The notes beneath the pieces were generated by a model that had not been told where the DNA came from, made no database searches, and saw only the letters and a list, made by a program, of their open reading frames with translations. The position numbers and the translations under genes are program-made. From Deltaproteobacteria bacterium (lineage in GTDB: Bacteria; Desulfobacterota; Desulfuromonadia; Desulfuromonadales; BM103): a DNA stretch of 42,705 nucleotides. This document shows, piece after piece, positions 32,401 through 41,611 of this stretch; within the stretch, counting starts at the first letter, position 1, and each line of letters begins with the position of its first letter. The stretch covers positions 1-42,705 of the forward strand of contig JAGXHL010000005.1 in NCBI GenBank assembly GCA_024636215.1. Reading direction: 5' to 3'.

Positions 32401-35400
32401 ATGTCGCTCTGGAAAAAAGCTCTTCTGATTGGCGCAGGCCTGTCTCTGATAATCTTGGTTTTCATAACTCTGGTATTGCCGGGGATCATTAACAGCCGCG
32501 CCAGTCTCTGGGTCAAAGAAAACACCGGCAGAGATCTGACAATCGAGTCGATCAGCATTAACCCGTTCAATCTCAGTATAGCGATCAACAACCTCCGGCT
32601 CAGTGAAGCCGATCAGGAAAAAACTTTTGTCTCATGGGAGCTCTTGCGCATTTCCTTGAGCCCGGCCTCGCTCTACCATCGTGCAGCGGTGATCGACGCA
32701 TTGCAGATCGAAAGCCCTTATCTCCACCTGGAAAGGCTCTCGACCGAGCGCTTCAACTTCAGCGATCTGATTGCGGAGAAAACAGAAGACCCCGGTAACG
32801 CCGCCGATAAGGAACCGACCCGTTTCTCACTCAACAACCTGGCCATTCATCATGGTCAGATCGATTTCCTCGACAGCAGCCTGGAGGTTGCCGTACAACA
32901 CAGCGTCCGCAACCTGCAGTTGGTCCTGCCGTCTGTCGGCAACCTGCCATACATGGTTGAAAATCCTGCTCAACCACTCTTCAAAGCCGAGATTAACGAT
33001 GCGGAAATCAACCTTGCTGGGACAGCAAAGCCTTTCAGTGATACCCGGGAGATGCAGTTCAAACTCGAACTCGACGACATTGATTTGCCCTTTTATCTCG
33101 GTTATATACCGGTTGTACTTCCAGTCGACATCCGCAGCGGCAAGCTCAGCCTCGACCTCGATCTGCGCTATCGCCTCTCACCGGCGAGCGGCGCTGAGTT
33201 TGAGATGGAAGGAGAAGTCGATCTAACAACGCTCAATATCTACGACAAGCAGCAGGAGCAACTTTTTTTCCTGCCCCTTTTACGCGTTCAGGTCGCCCCC
33301 TCAAAGCCATTGGAGAAAGACGTCCATCTCTCTTCCTTGCAGATTTACAATCTTGAGGTTCAACTCAAGCGTGATCCTCAAGGGCAATGGAACCACGCCC
33401 GCATGGCATCAACGCAAGACGAAGAGCCAGAAGAATTATCGAAACCCTTGAAGTTAAAAATTGATAACCTTGAAGTTCGGGATGGAGTTCTTTTCTTCAC
33501 TGATGACCTGCCCGGTGAAGCTTTTGGCACAGTCGCCCGAGAGATTAACATCGACATCAGGGACTTCACTCTCGACGGGGGTCAGGACAGCCCTTTTAAT
33601 CTGGCCTTGCAGACAGACCGCGATGAAAAGCTCGGAATCAAGGGAGGTCTCTCGCTCAACCCGTTTGCCATCAGCCTGGAAGCAGAAGCCGACAACCTCG
33701 ACACAGCAGCTTATGTGCCTTATTACCAAGGCGTTTACAAGCTACCGATAGAGGGTCGAATCGATCTCAGCTGCAAGATTGCAAGCAACCCGGAGCAACC
33801 TTTTCTGCTGACCAACGGCCAGTGGCAACACCATAACGCCTACATAGCCTTCAATGAAAAAGAGGGCCTGAGGGTCGACGAAAACGTCATCTCAGATATC
33901 TCTTTCGATCTCGCAAACAACCGGCTGGAGATAGGCACTGCAAACTATCTCGACAGTCAGATTAATTTTTCCAGGACCACAGAGGGACATTGGACTTTTC
34001 TCTCGAATCATTTCCCGATTCTGGCCAAACTCACCGAGACCCCTGAGCAACCACCCGCAAAGGAAGACGCCCCCGAAGGACCTGCCTTCAGTTACCGGAT
34101 CGGCAAGCTCAACATCAACAATCTGATGATCGACGTCAAGGACAACTTGCCGGCTACAGCAACCCGATTGACCGCTCGCAACATCAATCTGTCCGTCAAC
34201 AATCTGGCTGCACCTGAGAGAGTCGAGAGTCCGTATACTTTCACGGCCAACTTTCAACAGCAGGGCCAGATCGACATCAAGGGCACGGCTTCACTGGCCA
34301 ACCAGTCGATCAACATGGTCACGCTTCTCAAGCAGATCCCGTTAGGCACATTCTCCCCATATATAGAAGAGCAGTTTGATCTGGTCCTGACTGACGGCTA
34401 CCTCAATACAAGGTTACAGACGTCTGTTGCTGCAGGCGCTGAGCCTTTGCAGCTGAACTTCAGCGGCGACCTCGGCATCAACCGCTTGCACCTCATCGAC
34501 AGCCTTCACCAGGAGGATCTTTTAAAATGGAGCAGTCTGCAGATTGAGGGTATTAAAGGAGGCGCAAAGCCTCCGATGCTTGCAATCAAATCAATCACTT
34601 TGAGTGATTACTATGCCAAGGTGCTGATTGACGAAGACGAACGTCTGAACCTGGCAGAAGCCTTCAAAAACAAGCAGACTTTGCAGAACAATCCAGAGCC
34701 GGAGCAGCAGTTCCTCTCTGCGGATGAAGCAGCATCTCCGAACATTAAGATCGACGCCATCACCTTACAGGGAGGCCATGTCGATTTCACCGATCGGCAT
34801 CTCTTCCGGCCCTTCACGGCAGATATGCGCGAACTCGGCGGCAGCATCAAAGGCTTAAGCTCGGCAGCAGACACTCTCGCCGAGGTCGACTTGAGAGGCC
34901 AGTTACGCAGCCAGTCGCCGTTGCAGATCAGCGGTGTCATCAATCCCCTGGCAGAAAAACTTTTTCTCGACCTCAAGCTGAATTTCCAGGACATCGAGCT
35001 CAGCCCCATGTCACCCTACTCAGGAAAATACGTCGGCTACCTGGTCGAAAAGGGCAAGCTCAACCTGGCACTCGAATATCACGTCGAAGACAATCATCTC
35101 AAGGCCACAAACAAGGTCTTTCTTGACCGATTCAGCTTTGGTGATGCAATCGAAAGTGAACACGCAATCGATTTGCCGGTGAAGCTCGCGGTTGCCCTGC
35201 TCAAAGACCGCAATGGCGAGATTCATCTCGACATACCTGTCGCCGGGAGTCTTGATGATCCCCAGTTCAGCATTGGCGGAGTCATCTGGCAAGTGCTCAA
35301 AAACCTCCTGGTCAAAGTGGCCACCTCGCCATTCTCCCTGCTCGGGGCCATGTTCGGCGGCAGCGATGAAGATTTCAGCCAGGTGCGCTTTGCCTACGGC

Positions 35401-35946
35401 TCCTCATCCTTGAGCGAGGCAGAGCAGAAGAAATTACAGCACATGGCACAGGCTCTGGTCGATCGACCAAGCCTCGATGTCGAGGTAAGTGGTTTTATCG
35501 ACCCGGAGGAGGATGCGGAGGGCTACCGCAGGGAGACCCTCAACAAACAGGTCAAACGCCTCAAGTACCTGGAACTGGTTAAGACGAAAGACCTTGCGGA
35601 AGGCATGACAGAGAAGGATGTGGTTGTCCCTGCCGAAGAGTATGACGCATATCTCTGGCAGGTCTATCGCAAGGCTGACTTTCCCAAACCGCGCAATTTT
35701 ATCGGCATGACCCAAAAGCTTTCCCCGGCTGAGATGGAAAAGCTCATATACACCAACACAGAGGTCACCCCGAACGATCTCGCTGAGCTTGCCCAGGATC
35801 GGGCCCTCGCAGTCCAGCGTTTCTTGATCGACAAGGGGCAGCTGGCACAAGCCCGCATCTTCATCAAGAAACCTGATATCACGGCGCCTCCGGACGAGGA
35901 AACCAGTCACCGTGCCAGGGTGGAACTTGACGCCACGGTGCGGTAA
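32401..35946 (+). CDS. Giant AsmA-like DUF748 protein
   Basis: The 1181-residue protein has one N-terminal membrane helix (about 8-30) and a long periplasmic beta-rich body with repeated segments such as LHLERLSTERFNFSDLI, LKIDNLEVRDGVLFFTD, IKIDAITLQGGHVDFTD and ELSPMSPYSGKYVGYLVEKG. These are typical of DUF748, a relative of the AsmA/TamB/YhdP bridge proteins that move phospholipids between membranes or act in outer-membrane assembly. The C-terminal part after about residue 993 (VRFAYGSSSLSEAEQKKL) resembles an OmpA-like or similar wall-contacting domain but is not clearly classifiable. AAGGA lies upstream of the ATG. It is the first gene of a loosely spaced plus-strand series. Confidence 0.87.
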   Translation: MSLWKKALLIGAGLSLIILVFITLVLPGIINSRASLWVKENTGRDLTIESISINPFNLSIAINNLRLSEADQEKTFVSWELLRISLSPASLYHRAAVIDALQIESPYLHLERLSTERFNFSDLIAEKTEDPGNAADKEPTRFSLNNLAIHHGQIDFLDSSLEVAVQHSVRNLQLVLPSVGNLPYMVENPAQPLFKAEINDAEINLAGTAKPFSDTREMQFKLELDDIDLPFYLGYIPVVLPVDIRSGKLSLDLDLRYRLSPASGAEFEMEGEVDLTTLNIYDKQQEQLFFLPLLRVQVAPSKPLEKDVHLSSLQIYNLEVQLKRDPQGQWNHARMASTQDEEPEELSKPLKLKIDNLEVRDGVLFFTDDLPGEAFGTVAREINIDIRDFTLDGGQDSPFNLALQTDRDEKLGIKGGLSLNPFAISLEAEADNLDTAAYVPYYQGVYKLPIEGRIDLSCKIASNPEQPFLLTNGQWQHHNAYIAFNEKEGLRVDENVISDISFDLANNRLEIGTANYLDSQINFSRTTEGHWTFLSNHFPILAKLTETPEQPPAKEDAPEGPAFSYRIGKLNINNLMIDVKDNLPATATRLTARNINLSVNNLAAPERVESPYTFTANFQQQGQIDIKGTASLANQSINMVTLLKQIPLGTFSPYIEEQFDLVLTDGYLNTRLQTSVAAGAEPLQLNFSGDLGINRLHLIDSLHQEDLLKWSSLQIEGIKGGAKPPMLAIKSITLSDYYAKVLIDEDERLNLAEAFKNKQTLQNNPEPEQQFLSADEAASPNIKIDAITLQGGHVDFTDRHLFRPFTADMRELGGSIKGLSSAADTLAEVDLRGQLRSQSPLQISGVINPLAEKLFLDLKLNFQDIELSPMSPYSGKYVGYLVEKGKLNLALEYHVEDNHLKATNKVFLDRFSFGDAIESEHAIDLPVKLAVALLKDRNGEIHLDIPVAGSLDDPQFSIGGVIWQVLKNLLVKVATSPFSLLGAMFGGSDEDFSQVRFAYGSSSLSEAEQKKLQHMAQALVDRPSLDVEVSGFIDPEEDAEGYRRETLNKQVKRLKYLELVKTKDLAEGMTEKDVVVPAEEYDAYLWQVYRKADFPKPRNFIGMTQKLSPAEMEKLIYTNTEVTPNDLAELAQDRALAVQRFLIDKGQLAQARIFIKKPDITAPPDEETSHRARVELDATVR

Positions 35947-36095
35947 GGCCCCAGCAATCGCTCAAAGCTAACCAAAACAACTAAAATTCCTGAACATCAG
36001 ACTTTTGAAGCCAGACTTTTGAAAGCCTTGTTCACCTGGACCCTTTTGCGTTATCTTGTAGAGCATTATTAATTTATCAAGGAGTCTAAATCATC

Positions 36096-36407
36096 ATGCT
36101 TTCACGTTTTATTATTGTCGTCCTGATCGCCGCTGTGGGTTACCTCATCTACACAACGCCCAAAATAGAGGATCACAAAGCCTTCCTGCTCGACGAACTG
36201 CAACAGACCTACCCCATCTCTGACGAGATGCAGCAACAACTCTGGACAGAAGTCGATTATACAAACTTCTTCGTCTGCTCGTTCATGAAGACAACAGTAG
36301 GCAGCACCATGGTTACCTCCGGGTTCCTGAAAAAAGTCGAACTGATCGACACCCAGTGGGTCGATAAAGTTAAAACCAAACTGCACAGCCAGAGAGACAG
36401 TTACTGA
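36096..36407 (+). CDS. Small single-pass membrane protein of unknown function
   Basis: The 103-residue protein has one N-terminal hydrophobic helix (FIIVVLIAAVGYLIYTT, about 5-21) and a mainly helical soluble tail. It may be an anchored periplasmic protein or carry an uncleaved signal. AAGGAG lies before the ATG (TCAAGGAGTC). It has one cysteine (VCSFMK) and no recognised motif. It stands between the DUF748 gene (149 bases) and the CLC gene (132 bases), with no obvious terminator. Confidence 0.7.
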   Translation: MLSRFIIVVLIAAVGYLIYTTPKIEDHKAFLLDELQQTYPISDEMQQQLWTEVDYTNFFVCSFMKTTVGSTMVTSGFLKKVELIDTQWVDKVKTKLHSQRDSY

Positions 36408-36539
36408 TACCCTCGACACCCCCTCTACACTCTCGATTGTCGATATTGGCGTCCTTAAAATCGAAAGGGTAGGACAACGCCGCTTGGCATAATGTTTCCA
36501 CACGGCAAACGTCAACTAAGCGAGAAATAACCGGCATCC

Positions 36540-38360
36540 GTGGCGAATCTTGGCCTGTTTTTCAAAAAACTGAAAAAGCTCGAATGGCGACTATTGACCC
36601 GACCGGTCATTCTCAGCGTACTGGTCGGCCTGGTAACCGGCAGCGCTGCGGTGCTTTTCTACTTCGCCACCAACAGCATCGAGCACCTGTTTCTCGATAA
36701 CTTAGCAGGCTATAAACCTCCCCAGGAAGGGGTTGAGACAATCGTGGCCATGGGCGACCAGATGATCGACAATCTGGCCATGGACCACCGCTGGTTTCTC
36801 TTTCTGATCCCGATTATCGGTGGTTTGATCTCAGGCTTTCTGGTCTTCAAATTTGCCCCCGAAGCAGAAGGCCACGGCACAGACGCAGCTATCGACGCTT
36901 TCCACAACAAGGGAGGCATTATCAGAGGACGCGTACCGATTATTAAAGGTCTTGCTTCCATGGCAACCATCGGTACCGGCGGATCAGCAGGACGTGAAGG
37001 TCCGATCGCCCAGATCGGCGCCGGCTTTGGCTCCTTCATTGCCACCAGGCTGAAATTGACCTCAGCGGATCGTCGCATCCTCCTGTTGGCAGGCATGGCC
37101 GGCGGTATCGGGGCCACCTTCCGTGCGCCACTGGGTGGAGCCCTGTTTGCTGTAGAAGTTCTATATAAAAATCCGGAGTTCGAGCATGAAGGTTTGATCC
37201 CGGCAATCATCTCCTCGATCACCGCATTTTCACTCTTTGGCGCCACAACCGGCTGGAAACCTCTTTTGGATACGCCGCATTTCAGCTTCGAACATCCGCG
37301 CGAGCTGGTGCTTTTCCTGATACTGGGCATCCTCTGTGCCGGCCTCGGCAAAGTTTACGTCAAGTGCTTCTACGGCGCTCAAGAGATGTTCCGCAAGTGG
37401 GACTTCCCGGTTATGTTGAAACCCGCGGTCGGCGGCTTCCTGCTCGGTTTGCTTGCCATGGTGGTCCCTCAGGTTCTCGGTTCAGGTTACGGCATGGTCC
37501 AGGCGGCAATCTACGGCAAAGTGGCCCTCTGGGTCATGCTGGTCGTGGCCCTGGCTAAGATTATCGCGACCAGCCTGACCATCTCATCCGGTGGCTCCGG
37601 CGGCGTGTTTGCCCCCAGCCTGGTGATCGGCGCCATGCTCGGTGGCGCCTTCGGCGCATCGGCTGAGCTGCTCTTTCCCGCCATGGTCTACGATCCGCGG
37701 GCCTATGTTCTGATCGGCATGGCCGGGTTCTTCTCGGCAGTCTCCAATACCCCGATCGCAACCTTAATCATGGTCAGTGAGTTGACCGGTAACTACGGAC
37801 TGCTTGCCCCCCTGATGCTGGTCTGCACCGTGGCAATGATCGTTTACCCACGCAATTCGATCTACCATAAGCAGGTCGTCAGCCGGATTGACTCACCGGT
37901 TCATCTTGGCGAGTTTATCGTTGACGTCCTGGAAGGAATCAGGGTTCAAGACTTGAAGGAGCATGGACGCAAACCCACACTGATCGCCGAGGGACTGCCG
38001 CTTCCGGAGATCCTCCAGGTAATCGCCAATGCCGAGGGGGCTTACTATCCCGTGGTCGATGAGGAACTGCGTATGACCTCGATCTTTTCCGTCAACGACA
38101 TTCGTCGGATACTCGCCGAGGATCTCCCCCCCAGTCTGATCCTGGCCGGTGACATTGCCATCACGCGCGTCATCACCACAACGCCCGATGAATCATTGAC
38201 CGAAGTGATGCGTAAACTTTCCAGCCGCGGGCTGGAAGAGATCCCCGTGGTGGCCGAAGACGACCCGCAACAGGTTCTCTACATGTTGACCCGCCGTGCC
38301 GTACTGGCCCGATACGCAACGGAACTGGAAAAGAAAAAAGAACACTATTATTCAGATTGA
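36540..38360 (+). CDS. CLC-family chloride channel or transporter with C-terminal CBS pair
   Basis: The 606-residue membrane protein has the CLC fold. The gating glutamate is in GREGP (Glu153), and SGGSGGVFAPSLVIG is a later anion-site motif. The first anion-site motif, GSGIP in E. coli, is GHGTD here (111-115), so selectivity may differ. The C-terminal 130 residues form two CBS domains that sense nucleotides in related proteins. The GTG start at 36540 has a weak ribosome site. The stop overlaps the start of the NUDIX gene by one base (TGATG), which suggests coupling. The protein probably exchanges chloride or another anion for protons; whether channel or antiporter cannot be told. Confidence 0.92.
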   Translation: MANLGLFFKKLKKLEWRLLTRPVILSVLVGLVTGSAAVLFYFATNSIEHLFLDNLAGYKPPQEGVETIVAMGDQMIDNLAMDHRWFLFLIPIIGGLISGFLVFKFAPEAEGHGTDAAIDAFHNKGGIIRGRVPIIKGLASMATIGTGGSAGREGPIAQIGAGFGSFIATRLKLTSADRRILLLAGMAGGIGATFRAPLGGALFAVEVLYKNPEFEHEGLIPAIISSITAFSLFGATTGWKPLLDTPHFSFEHPRELVLFLILGILCAGLGKVYVKCFYGAQEMFRKWDFPVMLKPAVGGFLLGLLAMVVPQVLGSGYGMVQAAIYGKVALWVMLVVALAKIIATSLTISSGGSGGVFAPSLVIGAMLGGAFGASAELLFPAMVYDPRAYVLIGMAGFFSAVSNTPIATLIMVSELTGNYGLLAPLMLVCTVAMIVYPRNSIYHKQVVSRIDSPVHLGEFIVDVLEGIRVQDLKEHGRKPTLIAEGLPLPEILQVIANAEGAYYPVVDEELRMTSIFSVNDIRRILAEDLPPSLILAGDIAITRVITTTPDESLTEVMRKLSSRGLEEIPVVAEDDPQQVLYMLTRRAVLARYATELEKKKEHYYSD

Positions 38361-39004
38361 TGAATCTCATCCTGCAATGGGTAAAGATGACTGTCCTTCA
38401 GAACTTGAATCTCAGCTCGGTTTCAGAAGCTCTGGCCCGCCACGCGCCGCAGGTTCAGGACCCGGGTCAACCTGGCCATGCCGCTGTCGCCATGTTGCTT
38501 AAGGAAGGGGAAGTCTCTCCGCAAGTGCTCTTCATCCTTCGCGCCAAACATGCTCGTGACCCCTGGTCCGGAAATATCGGCTTTCCCGGCGGTAGACTGA
38601 ATGGCCCGCATGAATCCCCTCAACAGGCAGCCGTTCGGGAAACATTGGAAGAGCTTTCCGTGGACTTACAGAAAGCCAGTTGTCTCGGCCGTCTCGATGA
38701 TCTTTATGGCGCCACCCTGCCGGTACTGGTGTCCTGCTTCGTTTACCAGGTCACAGAACCGCTCACCCTGTGTCCGAACCATGAGGTCGCCGCCACCTTC
38801 TGGGCACCTCTGGCAAAATTGCTGGAGAGCGAACGTCATCAGCAGAGACGTTTCTTTTATAGCAACCAGGAGCGCAGCCATCCGGTGGTCGAACTGCTCG
38901 AACCTCAACAACCATTATTATGGGGAATAACCTACCGGTTGATCCGCAATTTTTTCGGGATTTGCGCAATTGATTTCGGATCACCGGAAACGGAGAAAAG
39001 CTGA
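38360..39004 (+). CDS. NUDIX hydrolase, CoA-pyrophosphatase-like
   Basis: The 214-residue protein has a NUDIX box (GGRLNGPHE, then AAVRETLEEL) with the REx2EE metal motif intact. The phrase WSGNIGFPGGRL ahead of it resembles the coenzyme A pyrophosphatase subgroup. The ATG at 38360 is used because it overlaps the CLC stop codon by one base; a TTG at 38357 and an ATG at 38387 are alternatives. The substrate is not certain, since NUDIX subfamilies vary. A short promoter-like pair follows the gene. Confidence 0.85.
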   Translation: MNLILQWVKMTVLQNLNLSSVSEALARHAPQVQDPGQPGHAAVAMLLKEGEVSPQVLFILRAKHARDPWSGNIGFPGGRLNGPHESPQQAAVRETLEELSVDLQKASCLGRLDDLYGATLPVLVSCFVYQVTEPLTLCPNHEVAATFWAPLAKLLESERHQQRRFFYSNQERSHPVVELLEPQQPLLWGITYRLIRNFFGICAIDFGSPETEKS

Positions 39005-39021
39005 ACAGCAACAATCAAAAC

Positions 39022-39049
39022 TTGCCTCAGCTTTATTCTGCGCTAAAAT
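39022..39049 (+). promoter_or_regulatory. Candidate promoter of the PilZ gene
   Basis: TTGCCT at 39022-39027 (four of six) and TAAAAT at 39044-39049 (five of six) are 16 bp apart, 63 bases before the start codon. Confidence 0.45.
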
Positions 39050-39112
39050 TCCGTTACCATCACGGCATGCATTGCAAGTCTCAATCATGCTCCATGCCGA
39101 AAGAGAGGTCTG

Positions 39113-39472
39113 ATGAACAGTCGCCATTTTCGCAGAATCCCCTTTGAAGCGAAGGTCACCCTGAAAGCCGAACAGGAGACCTACCCAGGACAGCTACTCG
39201 ATGTCGCCCTCAAAGGCGCCATGATTGGTACCGACACACCATTACCCTTTGTACTCGGAGCACAATGCAGCCTCTGTATCCTTCTGCCGGGCACCCCAAT
39301 CTCTCTCGAGTTTCAAGCAGAGTTGGTGCACAGCGAAGAGCTTTGTTACGGGTTCAAGTTTATAAGTGAGGACCTCGAAACCTTAACCCACTTGCGGAAA
39401 TTGATCGAACTCAATACCGGCGATGCAGAAGCAACCCGAAGCGAATTAAGCGCCTGGCTCAGCAACGCATAA
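39113..39472 (+). CDS. Single-domain PilZ protein
   Basis: The 119-residue protein is a stand-alone PilZ domain, a c-di-GMP receptor. The RxxxR-like start FRRIPF is near residues 6-11. The second motif reads LDVALKGAM, where the usual serine of DxSxxG is alanine, which may weaken binding. An AGAGAGG-like ribosome site precedes the ATG. It converges on the HD-GYP gene with 116 bases between the stops, and no strong terminator was seen there. PilZ and HD-GYP side by side suggest a local c-di-GMP unit. Confidence 0.85.
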   Translation: MNSRHFRRIPFEAKVTLKAEQETYPGQLLDVALKGAMIGTDTPLPFVLGAQCSLCILLPGTPISLEFQAELVHSEELCYGFKFISEDLETLTHLRKLIELNTGDAEATRSELSAWLSNA

Positions 39473-39588
39473 AGCGCTGCCAGGAGGGCTGTCCGAAAAG
39501 CTTTTGGAAAGGATCGACACACACAGCAACACGGCGTGCAGATCAAAGCGTATAAAACTCCCCGGAGCATAAATACTGGCCGATGATT

Positions 39589-40566
39589 TCAATTACGAAG
39601 GAAGGATATGGGACTGGCTTCGACCTGAGAATTAAACTCCTGCTCAGTCACAACATTCTCATTCTCATCAACGACCAGACCATAGCAATTGCCGACAGGT
39701 GGCGTACCACGAACATCCCTTGACACGCAAACATCAGCAGCCCCGGGACGGCCATGACGATTGCATGACACCAGAGCTTCAACACACTCCCAACCCAAAA
39801 TTCCGCGCTCTGCCATTCTGGTCATCTCTTCCAAAGCAGTACGATTATCAAAGGAAAGAGGTCGATAAGGACGCGGTGAAAGCAGAGCATCGTAAACGTC
39901 GCAGGCGGCAACAATTTCCACAACCGGGTCAAGGCTTGTAATACCGCGAGGATAGCCACTGCCATCTCGTCGTTCATGATGATCGCGTGCAACGAGCACG
40001 GCCGGATGGCGATGATCCCCGAGATAATAGGCGAGCAGAACATACCCCGATAGAGGGTGATATTTGAGTATCTGTCTCTCATGAATCGTTAAAGGACCGG
40101 CTTTTTTCAGAACATGCAGCGGCACCGAAATTTTGCCGAAGTCATGGCTTGGCCCGGCGACAAAATCCGCATCGCTCTTTTGTCTGTCACCACCGAGGCC
40201 CTTGACGAGTAACGACGACAGATTGAAGACCATCAGAATATGGCGATATGTATGAAAATCATGTTGTCGAAAATAGTCGAGGGCTTTCAACAAGGGTAGA
40301 GGCAAACGAACTCTTTGCATATCGGCAAACAACTCCGCCACAATCTCCTTATTGGAGAAGATCTCCCGATAAGGAGGTATCGCCAGGAAACGCTGCAAGT
40401 CCGCGCGTACGGTGCCATACTCCAGCAGGGCACAATCTTCGCTGGGCTGAAGACGACCCAGGGCAGCAATATCAGCAACCACCTGTTCCGTCAGAAGACT
40501 ACCGGCAGGCAAGAGTTCTTTTTTATCAAGAGTGGAAACAGCTATTGGTAACTCATACTCAAACAT
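39589..40566 (-). CDS. HD-GYP-domain c-di-GMP phosphodiesterase
   Basis: The 325-residue protein has a complete HD-GYP domain (about 95-265). The signature HDxGK is at 141-145, and HHERRDGSGYP is at 196-206 with the GYP triplet. Such enzymes cut c-di-GMP to pGpG or GMP. The N-terminal 90 residues are a short helical lead, and the C-terminal tail (CVSRDVRGTPPVGN..) is unassigned. The gene starts 8 bases inside the end of the membrane PAS gene, so the PAS protein may regulate it. It is cytoplasmic by itself. Confidence 0.9.
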   Translation of the reverse strand: MFEYELPIAVSTLDKKELLPAGSLLTEQVVADIAALGRLQPSEDCALLEYGTVRADLQRFLAIPPYREIFSNKEIVAELFADMQRVRLPLPLLKALDYFRQHDFHTYRHILMVFNLSSLLVKGLGGDRQKSDADFVAGPSHDFGKISVPLHVLKKAGPLTIHERQILKYHPLSGYVLLAYYLGDHRHPAVLVARDHHERRDGSGYPRGITSLDPVVEIVAACDVYDALLSPRPYRPLSFDNRTALEEMTRMAERGILGWECVEALVSCNRHGRPGAADVCVSRDVRGTPPVGNCYGLVVDENENVVTEQEFNSQVEASPISFLRN

Positions 40567-41341
40567 GAGACATCCTTACTCCGTTCAAATGAACAGTCTG
40601 AGAATCTTGCAGAGAAAGATCTTCACGAGATGAGAACATCAAGACAGTCGAAGGCTGTCCCTCCCAATTGAGTACGGCGCCAGAACGCATCTGTATCGAA
40701 CGCTGCGCTTCACCGGTGTCTCCGGGCAAGTTCAGGAAAACCGGCGGAGCATCTCGCTCTCCTAGAAAAAAATCATCCAGGCTGAGCGGGCACTGAGACC
40801 ATGGCAGAAGGAGGTCTTTCAACGACTTGCCCTGTAAATCGTAAGCCCCGGCACCGAACATGGATTCTGCGGCCTGGTTGACGATCTTTATCTGCCATTG
40901 ATTATCAACGACAACTAATGCATCTGACACGGCATTGATCATTGCACGCAACTGCTCCTTGCCTGCACGTGCTTCATTCAGCGCAGTACGCAAAGCCATG
41001 GCAGTTCGGGCGCGCTCCCGAACCTCCACCAGCAGGTCTTCATTGGCTCGCTGCAGGCGATCAGTCCTCTCCTCGACCATAAGCTCAAGACTCTGGTTCC
41101 ATGAATTTTGTTTTTCCTCAGCCCGACGCCGCATTTGTATCTGTTCCACCATTTCTTTAAAAACCAGGAAATACAGCGTCGGCAAAACACAGACCAGCAA
41201 CAGAGTGGCGTCCAGGAAAGTCCGGCCTACAAGCGACATACCACCGCCAAAAGACTCAAGAAACAGCATAATCAGAGCTTCTGCTGTAAAAATAGATATG
41301 GCGGTAAAAAAAACCAGCTTAAGCATAGTGTTAAAATTCAC
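40559..41341 (-). CDS. Membrane PAS-domain protein paired with the HD-GYP gene
   Basis: The 260-residue protein has two N-terminal membrane helices (about 8-30 and 42-62), a charged coiled-coil segment (about 66-130, RRRAEEKQNSWNQSLEL) and a PAS domain (about 130-250, MINAVSDALVVVDNQW). It has no histidine kinase, GGDEF, EAL or receiver output. The following HD-GYP gene overlaps it by 8 bases, so the pair looks like a split sensor and effector. The ligand and cofactor of the PAS domain are not predictable. Confidence 0.85.
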   Translation of the reverse strand: MNFNTMLKLVFFTAISIFTAEALIMLFLESFGGGMSLVGRTFLDATLLLVCVLPTLYFLVFKEMVEQIQMRRRAEEKQNSWNQSLELMVEERTDRLQRANEDLLVEVRERARTAMALRTALNEARAGKEQLRAMINAVSDALVVVDNQWQIKIVNQAAESMFGAGAYDLQGKSLKDLLLPWSQCPLSLDDFFLGERDAPPVFLNLPGDTGEAQRSIQMRSGAVLNWEGQPSTVLMFSSREDLSLQDSQTVHLNGVRMSHV

Positions 41342-41354
41342 TTATAGTAGAATA

Positions 41355-41370
41355 TGCATTTAAAAATGCA
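41355..41370. repeat. Perfect inverted repeat in the region before the second rubrerythrin-like gene
   Basis: TGCATTT-AA-AAATGCA, with seven paired bases in each arm, lies just upstream of the PAS gene on the minus strand. The surrounding 270 bp (41342-41611) has no gene and no strong promoter match. Confidence 0.6.
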
Positions 41371-41611
41371 GAGACAACGCCATTTCACGGCATTATTAGC
41401 TGAAATAACCGTGAATAAAAAAATGCTTATCCGCTTAAATGGCATCGTCCTAATGATGAGAAGCACATAATCAGGGGCTAAGCGACTTGATATCGTCTTA
41501 CGGGCTCCTCCCCTGTTGAGAAGAAAAAGCAAGACCTGTTCCTTAAAATGTGTTATGAATATGGCCGATTAAATTTTATGAAAAATCGAGCAGATAGAGG
41601 AGGTTTGAATC

